Shown piece after piece: positions 1 through 10,575 of a DNA stretch of 41,287 nucleotides. Numbering within the stretch: the stretch's first letter is position 1; the number at the start of each line of letters is the position of its first letter. This stretch comes from Candidatus Aminicenantota bacterium (GTDB lineage Bacteria > Acidobacteriota > Aminicenantia > JAMOAD01), in NCBI GenBank assembly GCA_027067555.1, contig JAMOVU010000080.1:1-41287 (forward strand). Reading direction: 5' to 3'. Made by a program: the position numbers and the translations under genes. The notes beneath the pieces were generated by a model. The model was given only the letters and a program-made list of their open reading frames with translations. It was not told the DNA's origin and made no database searches.

Positions 1-2040
1 CTTTTTCATAAGCTTAAATATCTCTTTATACTTACCATCAATGTGCTTATGAATCCACTCTACTTCTTCGGCAACTTTTCTCTTCTGATGGGAAAGTTTT
101 CCGAAAACATGGGGTTCTCCCGGCATTACAACAAACTTAACCTCTTTGCCAAGCTGCTCCATTGTCCTGTAAAATTCCCAACCTTGTTCTGTAGGAACAT
201 TTGTATCCTTATCCCCAAAGAAAATCAACACAGGAGTGTTTACCTTTTTTAATTTAAAAAGAGGAGATTTTTTTATATACAGGTTCAAATCCTCATAATA
301 CGGTTTTCCGAAATATAAATTATCAAACTGAACTCCAAACTTGCAATTGCCCCAATCTGAAATCCAGTTAACATCACCGGCTCCCGGAATTGCAAATTTA
401 AAATCTCTTTCCAAAATAGTGGCTATTGTAAGAATAGCACCATTACTCCATCCCATAACTCCCAGATTTTTCTCATCCACATTATAATTTTTAAGCACAT
501 AATCAAGTCCGGAAAGTATATCCGGAACCTCCAATTCATAGTACCTTCCAACAATGGATTCTGCAAATTCAAGGCCATAGTTTGAACCACCCCAATAATT
601 CACGAATAATGTAAAAAAGCCATCTCCGGAAAGAGCTTGAGGATAATATCCCCAGGAGTTTCTAAAAGAATCCTTTGTATATGCATAGGGGCCTCCATGA
701 AAAGTTAATACCAGCGGATATTTTTTATTGGGATCATAGTTTGCGGGGAAAACCAATATTCCTTCAACCTCTCTGTTATTCTCAGACTTATAGTGAAGGA
801 TTTCCCTTTTACCCAATTTCACATTTTTTATCCATTTATTGGGAAGATAAAGCTTCTTAGGATTCTTAAATTTCCCGCTTTTTGTGATTTCTGCAATATA
901 AACTTTGTGCGGTTTGTCCATTCTTGATGCAATAAAGAGAAGCTTTTTACCATCCGGTGAAATTGTAAAATAATCTATGTTTTTCCATATTCCATCCTTA
1001 ATCACTATTCTCTTTTTAACATCAAAAGATTTGTTAACATGAAGTATCACAGGATAATTCCAAACCCCTTTTGCCAGCATGGTGAATATTTTTCCATTCT
1101 TAAAGTAAACACTCTTTGAATAAAAACCGCCAAGGCCCCAATCCCAGTTTAACTCTATCTTTTTAATTTTGTTCTCCTTTACAAAGTACGCATAAAGGAG
1201 AGGATAACCGGGACCTCTTTTTTCCTCATAATTTGATTTGTTTTCCTTCATTAAAATAATATTCTCTTTTATCCAATCAAAGTCATAGGGCTGAAAAAAC
1301 TTATCCTCTTTAAAAACTTGCTTCGTATCTCCAGTCTTTATATTATAAATAAAATATTTCTGATAATACCTTGCATCAACAGTATACTTTGGAGAGTCAA
1401 TTTCAGAGGTTAAAACAAAGTTTCCGGATGGAGAAATTACAAATTCACCTATTCTGCTTTTATTATAACTAATCCTTTTGCATTTTTTTGTCTTAATATT
1501 GAGAGAAAATAATCTTACAGGATAAAATTCCTTAATATCTTCAACCACAAAAGCAGTATCCTTTTCCCTCTTTTTCTTTCGCTCGAGAAATCCCTTTTTC
1601 TCTCTTGCCGTGAATATAATAGTTGAATTATCTTTCCATTTGAAAGAATTTATACCTTCCGAATAATTACTAACTTTAATAGGATCTCCCCCGGGAAGTT
1701 CAATCATAAAAATTTCACTCTTCTTATTTCTTGTTGAGATAAATGCTATTTTACTTGAATCAGGAGAAATCTGGGGAGAAAAATTACTCCCTTTTCTTGT
1801 AAGCTGAATAATCTTTTTAAAATCCGGAGTTGCATAAAAGACTTGTGTAACCCATCTATCCTTCTTTTTATCGGCATACCTTTTTGTAAACACAACAAAA
1901 GTTCCATTAGGAGCATACTTCAAATCAGAAATAGTCTGATACTTAAAAATATCGCTATATTTGAAAACATTGGAAGCAAATAAAAAACTACCAATTATAA
2001 AGACACATAAAATAAGGATAAAAAACTTTTTTCTATTCAT
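1..2040 (-). CDS. S9 family (prolyl oligopeptidase-like) secreted peptidase, C-terminus cut by window edge
   Basis: Reverse-strand open frame from ATG at 2040 (MNRKKFFILILCVFIIGSFLFA signal peptide; preceded by AAAGGAGG) to the window edge. Contains beta-propeller-like N-terminal repeats (ISPDSSKIAFIST) and a hydrolase domain with LTFHGGPYAYT, GWSNGAILT and PGEPHVF. Not in the ORF track because it is open at the edge. Confidence 0.9.
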   Translation of the reverse strand, partial: MNRKKFFILILCVFIIGSFLFASNVFKYSDIFKYQTISDLKYAPNGTFVVFTKRYADKKKDRWVTQVFYATPDFKKIIQLTRKGSNFSPQISPDSSKIAFISTRNKKSEIFMIELPGGDPIKVSNYSEGINSFKWKDNSTIIFTAREKKGFLERKKKREKDTAFVVEDIKEFYPVRLFSLNIKTKKCKRISYNKSRIGEFVISPSGNFVLTSEIDSPKYTVDARYYQKYFIYNIKTGDTKQVFKEDKFFQPYDFDWIKENIILMKENKSNYEEKRGPGYPLLYAYFVKENKIKKIELNWDWGLGGFYSKSVYFKNGKIFTMLAKGVWNYPVILHVNKSFDVKKRIVIKDGIWKNIDYFTISPDGKKLLFIASRMDKPHKVYIAEITKSGKFKNPKKLYLPNKWIKNVKLGKREILHYKSENNREVEGILVFPANYDPNKKYPLVLTFHGGPYAYTKDSFRNSWGYYPQALSGDGFFTLFVNYWGGSNYGLEFAESIVGRYYELEVPDILSGLDYVLKNYNVDEKNLGVMGWSNGAILTIATILERDFKFAIPGAGDVNWISDWGNCKFGVQFDNLYFGKPYYEDLNLYIKKSPLFKLKKVNTPVLIFFGDKDTNVPTEQGWEFYRTMEQLGKEVKFVVMPGEPHVFGKLSHQKRKVAEEVEWIHKHIDGKYKEIFKLMKK

Positions 2041-2051
2041 TTTTTCCTCCT

Positions 2052-2945
2052 TTATTTAATGCTTTTTAAAACAGATTTTGCAATCCGGGCATTTTTACTG
2101 TCAGGATCCATCTCAATGAATTTTGTAAGATACTCTTTTGCTTTTTGCATATCCCCCAGGCCAAGATATATAATTCCCAATTGATAATAGGCATCAGAAT
2201 AATTGGGGTCTAATTCTATTACCTTTTCCATAATCTTTTTTGCACTCTTATTATCACCCAAATTTATATAACAAACCCCGAAATTATAATAAGTATCAGC
2301 ATCACTATCTCCTTTTTCCACTGCTTTTTTATAATACTCAATAGCTTTGGAAAAATCACCTTTTTTTGCGTAAAGGGTCCCCAGTTTTTGCAATGAGAAT
2401 GTAAAATCAGGCTTTACTTCAAGAGATTTCTGGTAATATTCTATTGCCTTATCCGTATTCTTTAATCTTTCATAGCTTAAAGCAATGTAAAAATAATAAA
2501 CAGGATTTTTAGGCTCTTTTTCCTTTAATTTTGTAAATTTTTCAATAGCATCCTTATATTTCCCATTTTCGAAAGTATCCAAAGCTTTTTTCACTTCATT
2601 TTCAGGTAAAGCAGCTTCTTCCACTGGTTCAAGAGAAGTACTTACATTAACCGTTTCCGAAATTCCGACTCTAACAACCCTTCTTTTGGGCAAAAACCCC
2701 TTTTTCTCATAGGTAATTGAGTATACTCCCGGCTGAAGTCCACTTTTGTAAAAGCTTCCTTTTTTATCTGTAAAAACAGTATACTTAAGATTCTTAACTT
2801 TAAGAGACTCTATAGTAATTTTAACTTTTTCTATTTTCTTACCACTTTTTGAATCTGAGATCTCACCTCTAACAGCACTTAAAACTCCTCCGAATAAAAT
2901 TCCACTAATTATAAATAATAAAAAGAAAAGATTTGCTTTTCTCAT
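2052..2945 (-). CDS. Carboxypeptidase-regulatory-like plus TPR repeat protein
   Basis: Signal peptide, CarboxypepD_reg-like segment (VRGEISDSKSGKKIEKVKITIES...GVYSITYEKKGF), then TPR repeats (YYFYIALSYERLKNTDKAIEYYQKSLEVKPD). Confidence 0.85.
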   Translation of the reverse strand: MRKANLFFLLFIISGILFGGVLSAVRGEISDSKSGKKIEKVKITIESLKVKNLKYTVFTDKKGSFYKSGLQPGVYSITYEKKGFLPKRRVVRVGISETVNVSTSLEPVEEAALPENEVKKALDTFENGKYKDAIEKFTKLKEKEPKNPVYYFYIALSYERLKNTDKAIEYYQKSLEVKPDFTFSLQKLGTLYAKKGDFSKAIEYYKKAVEKGDSDADTYYNFGVCYINLGDNKSAKKIMEKVIELDPNYSDAYYQLGIIYLGLGDMQKAKEYLTKFIEMDPDSKNARIAKSVLKSIK

Positions 2946-4846
2946 TTTACCTCCTTTTTCTCTTTTATTTTTTTTGCTCTATTCCAATAAATGCGCGCTT
3001 TATCCCTTTCTCCGAGAGAATAATAAATAGCGCCGAGTTTATTGTTTATATCAACAGTGTCTCCATATTTTCTGAGTTTTTCAAAAAAGAGAGCAGCTTT
3101 TTTTAAATGATTTAATTTTAAATAAGAATTAGCTAAAAGAGCGAGAGAAGGATAATCTTTTTTACCTTTTTTTTCAAAGAGCTCAATAACTTTTTTATAA
3201 TTCCCTGATAAATAATAAGCTTTACCATAAACGGCAGACATTCCTTCTGTTCTAAATTCAGGCGGTATTTTTTCTAAAATAGAAATTGCCTTTTTAACTT
3301 CCTTATTATTAAGATACTCTTCTCCCAAAAAAAACATATATTTAAAAAGATTAAAATCTTTGTCATCCTTTTCAAATATCAGCGGTTTTTTATTTACATA
3401 CGGGATCACGGCAAAATCCTTAGAACTAAATTCTGCTTTACCGCTCAAAACCTTTACATAATACCCTCCCCATTGAAAACTTTTAAGTGGTGTTTTAAAC
3501 ATATAATAATTGTTTCCCAATCTTTCAACAGATAAATTAAAATTCTTTTTATTGTCTTTATTAATAAGGGTAACAAAGGGTTTGTTCCTTGATTTAACAA
3601 TACCGATGAGTTCATCCTCCTTTGAGAAAATCATCCGAGGATCTGCAACAATTTTCAAATCTTCAAATTGGTATGGAGAGAGGCCCTTTCTCTTAAAAAC
3701 ATATTTAAAGCCCAAGCAAAAAATGGGCTCTCCTTGATTAACAACTCCTTCTTTACTGAGATACTCTTTTGAAGTTTCATTATAAAATAACACTTTTACT
3801 TTAATCTTTTCTTTTGGAATAATTGGAACAAAACCGCTAAAAATAATCCCTTTTTCATCTATGTCCTGTTTTCTCTTTGAATTTACTTTTAGATTAATCT
3901 TATTGGTTTTTTCTAATAACAATTTTCCTTTTAAGCTTTCCACTCTTACTATGATTTGAAGTTTTGCAAAATAGGAGTTTTCATCCATCCTTTTAAAACC
4001 AATATGATCCGGAATAATTGAATAACTTATAAAATCAAATCCTGCTTTTTCATTTTTAGAAAAGTGAAATTTTCCAAAAATTTCTTTAAAACTATACTCT
4101 ACTTCCACAATTCCGCTTTGAGGAGCAAAAATAGAGAGATAAGATTTATTAACTTTTTCCTCAGGAATCGAGAATATTTTAGCTATTACCCTACCGGAAG
4201 AACTATTGGGGATATTGTAAAGAGGAGAACCCTCCATTGGAATTACAGATAGACTTGCCTGTGCCAATTCAGGAAAATCCATCTTTACCAACCTGAAAGC
4301 TTCCTGTCTTGATTTTGCATGATTAATAAATGATGGGGTCAAGAGATCAAAAGTACTTTGTACCCCCGGGTAAAAAAGTTTATAATCCCCCATATCAGAT
4401 GGCTTATAAAATAATATATTCATAAAGGGAGGAAGCCCTGTTTTAGGATCATCATTTTTGTAAATCCACAATTCACAGGAAACTATTTTTTCATATCCTC
4501 TGTATCTTTTTACTTCCAATGGTTTTCCCAGATAAATATAAATTCTCCCTCTATCAGAATTAATTCCACCTAACCTATCTTTTGCATATCTTACTCTCTT
4601 AAAATACTCCTCTTTGTATTCATTTACAATAGTTTCAGGATTTGGATCTCTCGCTTTCCAGAAATATTCGATAAATTTCCTTTTTTCTTCTTCTGTTTTT
4701 AGGGATTTATAAACTTTTATTTCTGCCTTTGTGATAATAGGTTTTACACTTTCAAGCCATTTATCCTTTGAATAAAGAAGACTTATAAAAAAAATTAAGA
4801 TTATAAAGACTAATAATTTTCGCTGTTTCATTAAAAAGAATACCAT
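2942..4846 (-). CDS. GWxTD domain-containing protein with C-terminal TPR-like repeats
   Basis: FIEYFWKARDPNPETIVNEYKEEYFKRVRYAKDRLG...SDRGRIYIYLGKP matches the GWxTD-domain pattern; overlaps the downstream TPR gene by 4 nt. Confidence 0.8.
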   Translation of the reverse strand: MVFFLMKQRKLLVFIILIFFISLLYSKDKWLESVKPIITKAEIKVYKSLKTEEEKRKFIEYFWKARDPNPETIVNEYKEEYFKRVRYAKDRLGGINSDRGRIYIYLGKPLEVKRYRGYEKIVSCELWIYKNDDPKTGLPPFMNILFYKPSDMGDYKLFYPGVQSTFDLLTPSFINHAKSRQEAFRLVKMDFPELAQASLSVIPMEGSPLYNIPNSSSGRVIAKIFSIPEEKVNKSYLSIFAPQSGIVEVEYSFKEIFGKFHFSKNEKAGFDFISYSIIPDHIGFKRMDENSYFAKLQIIVRVESLKGKLLLEKTNKINLKVNSKRKQDIDEKGIIFSGFVPIIPKEKIKVKVLFYNETSKEYLSKEGVVNQGEPIFCLGFKYVFKRKGLSPYQFEDLKIVADPRMIFSKEDELIGIVKSRNKPFVTLINKDNKKNFNLSVERLGNNYYMFKTPLKSFQWGGYYVKVLSGKAEFSSKDFAVIPYVNKKPLIFEKDDKDFNLFKYMFFLGEEYLNNKEVKKAISILEKIPPEFRTEGMSAVYGKAYYLSGNYKKVIELFEKKGKKDYPSLALLANSYLKLNHLKKAALFFEKLRKYGDTVDINNKLGAIYYSLGERDKARIYWNRAKKIKEKKEVK

Positions 4847-4851
4847 AAAAT

Positions 4852-4886
4852 AAAAAGCAGGAGAAGGTCGCCCTTCTCCTGCTTTT
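4852..4886 (-). terminator. Intrinsic terminator downstream of the TonB-dependent receptor gene (symmetric A/T flanks, could act on both strands)
   Basis: Perfect 11-bp stem GCAGGAGAAGG-tcgc-CCTTCTCCTGC flanked by A5 and T4. Confidence 0.85.
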
Positions 4887-4903
4887 ATTTGTTATTATTT
4901 TTT

Positions 4904-7576
4904 TTAGAAGAAGAATCTGATTCCTGCTCTGAACCCTCGTGGATAGTTTAATCCTGTTACATTTTCAAAGTTTGGACCTGCAACAGTGTAAACTCTTGTA
5001 GCAACACCGGTATTGAATACATTAAATATATCAACAATAAGTCCTGCTCTGAAGTTCTCTCCGAATCTGAATATCTTTTCTATTCTTAAATCAAGATTTT
5101 TCTGAGTGGGCAATCTTCTTGAGCCTCTTGGTTCTGTAAAAATATATCTACCGCCCTGGTTTAAGTAAACTCTCAATCTTCGCGTATAAGTATTACCCGA
5201 AATATACGAGAAGTAGAAATTAAAGCTAATATCAAGAGGTAAAATCACAGTTCCCTGTAATTTTAACATGTGTGTGGGATCATAGGTAAGATGTCCTTCT
5301 GCATTAATCTGATAGTTAGGATCTTTAAAAACACTTGATTGTCCAACATTTGATCCTGTACCACCCCAGAAATTATTATCATAATTACCAGTAGCTTTTC
5401 CATATACATACGATGCCAACAACTGCCACCTATTGGAAAATCTTTTGTTCAAAACCACTTCAAAACCATCATATTCCCTATAAGGTGTAAAACCCACTAC
5501 TGGATATGCTCCTTTTTTGGGGTTTGTAATTATGTATTTATCAGATCCAGGATTTGTTTCATTCCAAACTGTATATTCCTGTCCATTATAGGGATCCGTT
5601 ACCGTGGTTTGGGTAAATATTCCTGTATAGTTTACAGCATCAATAAGATCCTTATTTTCTCTATGGATATAAGTTAAGCTTATGGAAACATCTTTCATAA
5701 TTTCTCTTTCAAGACCAACTGTGTACTGATTCATGTAGGGGTGTTTTATATTTTCATCAATTGAATATGTTTGCTCGTAGGGCCATCTAAGTAATTCTAT
5801 TAATTGACCGTATTGGGGAACATAATATAAGACAAAGTCAGAGTGATTGGGATCAAGATTGTAAAAGTAAGCGGAAAAGATACCTTCGTAAAATTTTCCA
5901 TAATGAGCTTTTAATGCTGTTGAGTGATCTCCAAAAACATCGTATGTAATACCAATTCTCGGAGCAACACCTGTGGGTTTGTATACAGTTTTATCAATAT
6001 GCTTTAAATATCCTCTGTATACATTAACTCTAACACCAGGGTTAATAGTCAAATTATCAGTTACACTCCATGAATCCTGAGCATAGAAGGATACTCTTGA
6101 AGTATCAGCATCTATATCATATCCTTCATAACCATAAGCAAGATATGGTTGACCATTGTAATCTGCATAAGCAATACCACCACCATTATACCCGAATCTG
6201 TTTCTTGTCCAGTTTTTCTCAATTTCAACACCAAATTTGAAATCATGGGAGCCTTTAATAAAATCATCAGCATGGTGAGATACTGAAGCATTAACCTGAT
6301 AATGCGATCTATCAGCCAAGAAATAGTATGTAGCATTAACAGTTCTCATACCAGTTGCCACATCAATGTGTCCTGATAGGTCTCTTCCTCCCTCAGGCTC
6401 AAGATAATAGTATCCTACATATCCTGCAAACTTTGTTTCCATAAAGGTATTATCAGAGAAAATGTGCAAATAACTAAAATTCCAAACTTTTTCAGGAGAT
6501 GTTTGAGTAACAGTTGCTTCAGGGCTTGTGAGTGCCCCGGCACCCCTGTTTATTCCATCATAATGATCATATTCAAAGAAAGCCTGTAATCTGTTATCCC
6601 TGTTCGGCTGATAGGTTAATTTTATAAAGCTTCTCGGCTGTTTATAATCAACCGGCTCAGGAAAACCAGCAGGATATCTTTTAGTTCTATAATACTGCAA
6701 ACCTAAGAAGAACCAAAGTTTATCTTTTATAATAGGACCACCTAAATGAAAGTTAGCATCTATAAAACCTCTTTTTGCAGGCTGAAGATCCGGGTCATCA
6801 CTATTAGAACCATTCCATGAATCGCTCTGGTATAAAAGTTCAAAATGCCCTTTGAATTCATTTCCTCCTGATTTTGTAACAGTGTTAAGAATAGCACCGG
6901 TAAAACCTCCGTACTCTGCAGGAAGTCCTACTCCCATTACTTTTGCCTCTTCGATCACATTATAATCAAGAAAGACCCACGCGGTTCCTCCTTCCGGGTC
7001 AGATACATCAACACCATCCACCTGATAAGAAACTCCTGAATATGCAGCTCCTCCGAATGCACTACTATTATTTACACCGGGAGCCAGGTTAACAATATTT
7101 GTTACAAATTGGCTATTTGGAATATTCTGCAACAATTCCTTCGTCAAGTTTGTAGATGCGGTCGAAGAATCCTTAACATCAACCAATGGTGGCTTGGCAA
7201 TTACCTCAATTGACTCTTTTAATTCTCCAATCGTTAGCTTCAAATCAACAGTTAAAGTCATCCCAACATGTAATCTCATCCCGCTTCTTTTCGCAGGAGT
7301 AAAACCTTCAAGAGAAGCTTCCACATCATACTCTCCCGGAGGAAGAGCAACAAACCTGAATTTCCCTTCATTGTTTGTAATTGTGGTAAGTTTACCCTGA
7401 ACTAAAGCTTTTGAAGTAATAGTTACAGTAGCACCCGGTACAGCTTTTCCTTCCTGATCAACTACTTTTCCCTGAATAGCACCGGTTTCTCTTGATTGTG
7501 AAAAAACAAAAGCTGAAACGAATAGGAAAGCTATTGCTAAAACCAATAGCTTTCTTGCAGTTTTATGCATAAACAC
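4904..7576 (-). CDS. TonB-dependent receptor (CarboxypepD_reg-like N-terminus, plug and beta-barrel)
   Basis: Signal peptide; IQGKVVDQEGKAVPGATVTITS; plug motifs (YQVDGVDVSDPEGGTAW, YGGFTGAILNTVTKSGGNEFKG); C-terminal ...GFRAGIRFFF barrel end. Confidence 0.92.
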   Translation of the reverse strand: MFMHKTARKLLVLAIAFLFVSAFVFSQSRETGAIQGKVVDQEGKAVPGATVTITSKALVQGKLTTITNNEGKFRFVALPPGEYDVEASLEGFTPAKRSGMRLHVGMTLTVDLKLTIGELKESIEVIAKPPLVDVKDSSTASTNLTKELLQNIPNSQFVTNIVNLAPGVNNSSAFGGAAYSGVSYQVDGVDVSDPEGGTAWVFLDYNVIEEAKVMGVGLPAEYGGFTGAILNTVTKSGGNEFKGHFELLYQSDSWNGSNSDDPDLQPAKRGFIDANFHLGGPIIKDKLWFFLGLQYYRTKRYPAGFPEPVDYKQPRSFIKLTYQPNRDNRLQAFFEYDHYDGINRGAGALTSPEATVTQTSPEKVWNFSYLHIFSDNTFMETKFAGYVGYYYLEPEGGRDLSGHIDVATGMRTVNATYYFLADRSHYQVNASVSHHADDFIKGSHDFKFGVEIEKNWTRNRFGYNGGGIAYADYNGQPYLAYGYEGYDIDADTSRVSFYAQDSWSVTDNLTINPGVRVNVYRGYLKHIDKTVYKPTGVAPRIGITYDVFGDHSTALKAHYGKFYEGIFSAYFYNLDPNHSDFVLYYVPQYGQLIELLRWPYEQTYSIDENIKHPYMNQYTVGLEREIMKDVSISLTYIHRENKDLIDAVNYTGIFTQTTVTDPYNGQEYTVWNETNPGSDKYIITNPKKGAYPVVGFTPYREYDGFEVVLNKRFSNRWQLLASYVYGKATGNYDNNFWGGTGSNVGQSSVFKDPNYQINAEGHLTYDPTHMLKLQGTVILPLDISFNFYFSYISGNTYTRRLRVYLNQGGRYIFTEPRGSRRLPTQKNLDLRIEKIFRFGENFRAGLIVDIFNVFNTGVATRVYTVAGPNFENVTGLNYPRGFRAGIRFFF

Positions 7577-7678
7577 CTCCTTTTAAAATTCCTCCGAAAA
7601 AAAGAAGTTCAAATTTTGTTCCAAATTGAAAATCATTATTTAATAAAGCTAAAGAGAAAAACGCACCACAAAAAATCC

Positions 7679-7701
7679 AAAAAATTGGATATTTAATCCA
7701 A
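7679..7701 (-). terminator. Weak intrinsic terminator after the sulfatase-TPR gene
   Basis: Minus strand reads TTGGATTAAATATCCAATTTTTT: 6-bp stem followed by T6, immediately after the stop codon of 7711..10020. Confidence 0.5.
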
Positions 7702-7710
7702 AATATTGAA

Positions 7711-10020
7711 TTATTTTGTCTTTAATTTACTTAAGAGATTTTTCCCCTCTTTATAATATTTTTCAGAATTTATCTTATCCCCTAACAATGAATATATATC
7801 CGAAAGTATATAATAACCGAATACAGTATACTTATTATACGGCTTTATTTCTATTCCTTTCTTGCAAAGAGTGATGGCCCGTTGAAGATCATTTCTCGTA
7901 TCAAGCAAATATTTTGCTATCATAAAATAAGGAATATTAAAATCCGGATTAACTTCAATCGTTTTTGAGTAATATTTAACAGCTTCATTATTTTCACCAA
8001 TTTCCCTCAAATTCTCAGCTAAATTATAGTACGCTTTAAAATTTTCCGGATTGTTTTTTATCTCTTTCTTATAGTATTCAATTGCCTTTTCTATATTTCC
8101 CTCTTTTTCCGCTATTTGAGCAAGATTATAATAAATTTCTTTCCCCTCCGGGGAAATTTTGGATGCTTTTAACAAAAATTTTCTGGCTTTATTAAATTCT
8201 TTCTTTACTATTAAAATTTCAGCCACTTTATTCATTGCCTCAGAATTTTTCGGATCTAAGCTTAGTGCTTTTTGATACATTTTAAGAGCATTATCATAAT
8301 CACCTTTTATCAACTTAATTTTCCCCAATTCCATGTAAAGAGCATAGTCTGTTGGAAACCTTTTAATAAAATCAGCTGCGGTCTTCTCAGCTTCATCAAA
8401 TTTTTCAAGTCCCACCAGACAATTAATAATATTTATTGTAGCGAAATTATAATCAGGTTTTCTTTTTAAAACTTCATAAAAACTTTCCATAGCTTTTTCA
8501 AACTCTCTCTCTCTGTAATACAGATTACCCAAAAGCATATAAGCGTCCACTATCTCCGGATCTGTTTTTAAGATATTTTTTACAGTATCTATCGCTTCTT
8601 TATATTTTTTCTCCTTCATCAACCTTTTGCTTTTTAGCAAGCTATTATAGATTTTTATCTTATCTTTAGGATCAGGTAAATTATTCTTCTGCGAAGTATC
8701 CACAAAGGTAGAAATATATCCAAGAGCCGCTAATTTTCTCATCTCCTCTCTATTCAAGCTTTTATTCTCAAGAACATTCAAAGAATTCTTTGATTTTTCT
8801 TTAATAAACTTTTCAATCATTTTTCTCAACTTTTTTCTTATTCTTGTCTTGTACAGACTTATGTTTTTTCTCTCTCTTTCGTCTTTACTTAAATCATAAA
8901 GTTCATCTTTCGGAGCCAGAATATACTTGTAATTTTTATAATAGATAGCTTTGAGCTCAGACCAACCATAGTGAAATCTCGGATAAAAAGTTTCTGTATA
9001 TGCAAGCTCAGGGAAGGATGAGCTTTTTCCAAAAAGAAGACCTAAAACAGATTTTCCCTGTATTTCCCTATCTTTCTTTATCCCAAGCGCATCAAGAATT
9101 GTTGGAGTAACATCAACCAATTCAACTACTTGATCTATCCTGTGTTTTTTAAATTTAAAAGGAGCTCTAATTATAAATGGAACCCATACAGTGGGATCAT
9201 ACAAGAAAAAACCATGGGTTTTTTCTCCATGCTGGCCAAGGCTTTCCCCATGATCCGCAACAACTATAATTAATGATTTGTTATATAATCCCTCTCTTTT
9301 TAAATAATCAAAGAATAAACCCAGTTGATAATCAGTATATTCAACCTCACCCCTGTAAGGTTGGTCAAAAAATTTTTCCTTATAAGGAGGAGGCGGATCA
9401 TAAGGAGTATGAGGATCATAAAGATGTATCCAGGCAAAAAATTTATTATTCTTTTTTTTAGAAATCCATGCTTCTGCTTCCTTTAAAACTTCATCAGCTC
9501 GTTTTTGTATTTTACTCAAAGAAACACTCTTATACTTTGTCATATCAAAGCTATCTTCGTAATAATCAAAGCCCTGATTAAGCCCCCACTTTGAATGCAA
9601 AACATAAGCAGCAATAAAAGCAGCAGTGCTAAAACCATTCTTTTTTAAAATTTCACTTATTAAAGTTAATTTTTCGGGAACAATAAACCCTCCGTTATCC
9701 CTGACTTTATGATAGAGAGGATATGTCCCCGATAAAATTGTCGTGTGAGAAGGAAGGGTTAAAGGTGTTTGAGTTATACACTTTTTAAAATATGCACCTT
9801 CTTTTGCCAACTCATCCAAATTCGGAGTATTTGCTTTTCCTCTTCCATATATGCTAACATGACTTGCTCTAAGAGTATCTATGGTAATTAAAATAATATT
9901 CAAATTTCTAAGCTTTTTTCTCTTAAGCTTATAATCAATACTATCATACACAAAAAGGTAAAAGATTCCGCCAATAAGGGCCAGAACTAAAATGATGAAT
10001 CCTATATTTTTTCTCTTCAT
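7711..10020 (-). CDS. Membrane-anchored sulfatase/alkaline phosphatase-superfamily protein fused to TPR repeats
   Basis: N-terminal TM; NIILITIDTLRASHVSIYGRGKANTPNLDELAKEG...TLPSHTTILSGTYP...VVADHGESLGQHGE, typical sulfatase; C-terminal TPRs. Confidence 0.92.
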   Translation of the reverse strand: MKRKNIGFIILVLALIGGIFYLFVYDSIDYKLKRKKLRNLNIILITIDTLRASHVSIYGRGKANTPNLDELAKEGAYFKKCITQTPLTLPSHTTILSGTYPLYHKVRDNGGFIVPEKLTLISEILKKNGFSTAAFIAAYVLHSKWGLNQGFDYYEDSFDMTKYKSVSLSKIQKRADEVLKEAEAWISKKKNNKFFAWIHLYDPHTPYDPPPPYKEKFFDQPYRGEVEYTDYQLGLFFDYLKREGLYNKSLIIVVADHGESLGQHGEKTHGFFLYDPTVWVPFIIRAPFKFKKHRIDQVVELVDVTPTILDALGIKKDREIQGKSVLGLLFGKSSSFPELAYTETFYPRFHYGWSELKAIYYKNYKYILAPKDELYDLSKDERERKNISLYKTRIRKKLRKMIEKFIKEKSKNSLNVLENKSLNREEMRKLAALGYISTFVDTSQKNNLPDPKDKIKIYNSLLKSKRLMKEKKYKEAIDTVKNILKTDPEIVDAYMLLGNLYYREREFEKAMESFYEVLKRKPDYNFATINIINCLVGLEKFDEAEKTAADFIKRFPTDYALYMELGKIKLIKGDYDNALKMYQKALSLDPKNSEAMNKVAEILIVKKEFNKARKFLLKASKISPEGKEIYYNLAQIAEKEGNIEKAIEYYKKEIKNNPENFKAYYNLAENLREIGENNEAVKYYSKTIEVNPDFNIPYFMIAKYLLDTRNDLQRAITLCKKGIEIKPYNKYTVFGYYILSDIYSLLGDKINSEKYYKEGKNLLSKLKTK

Positions 10021-10038
10021 AAATACCTCTAAATATTA

Positions 10039-10067
10039 ATTTTAGCACTGCATCTTTTTCATGACAA
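10039..10067 (-). promoter_or_regulatory. Sigma70-like promoter for the sulfatase-TPR gene
   Basis: Minus strand TTGTCA-17 nt-TAAAAT about 20 nt upstream of the ATG at 10020. Confidence 0.6.
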
Positions 10068-10575
10068 GGGATCCTCATTCATCAAAATCGCACCCTAAAC
10101 ATCGAATTGAAAAAGCCACATAAGACCCACAACGACAATAAGCTTCCGAGCTTTTTCTGTCTTTTTGTCCTGTCTTAAAAACAAATCCATAATCATTTAC
10201 AACCAAAACCTCATTAAATCAAATGATTTTTTTCTGTTCATTAACAAGTCATCTTCAATTTGTTGTAGATACTACCAGAACAAAGTGGGAACCTGCCTTG
10301 GCATGCGAGGGTTTTACACAGTTTTCGGAATGTGTCAAGTATTGCAAGGAGTGATCACGATAAGCAACAATTTATATAACTCTGACTATTACGAATGCTT
10401 TTAATTTTGAACTATGAATCCATTATTAATACACAGTTTGTTACCATAAAAATGACAATAATCACTTGCTACGAACTTCTTTAGAAAGTTGTAAATCTTC
10501 ACAAAAAATAAATAGGTCCACTTAATAGCTATTACAACCATTACAAAACACTCATAATTTTATATCTTATTTAAC

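Noticed and set aside
6112-6336. 74-aa ORF antisense-frame within the TonB receptor gene and other 60-80 aa ORFs inside large genes
   Set aside because: Alternative-frame shadows of well-supported coding sequences.
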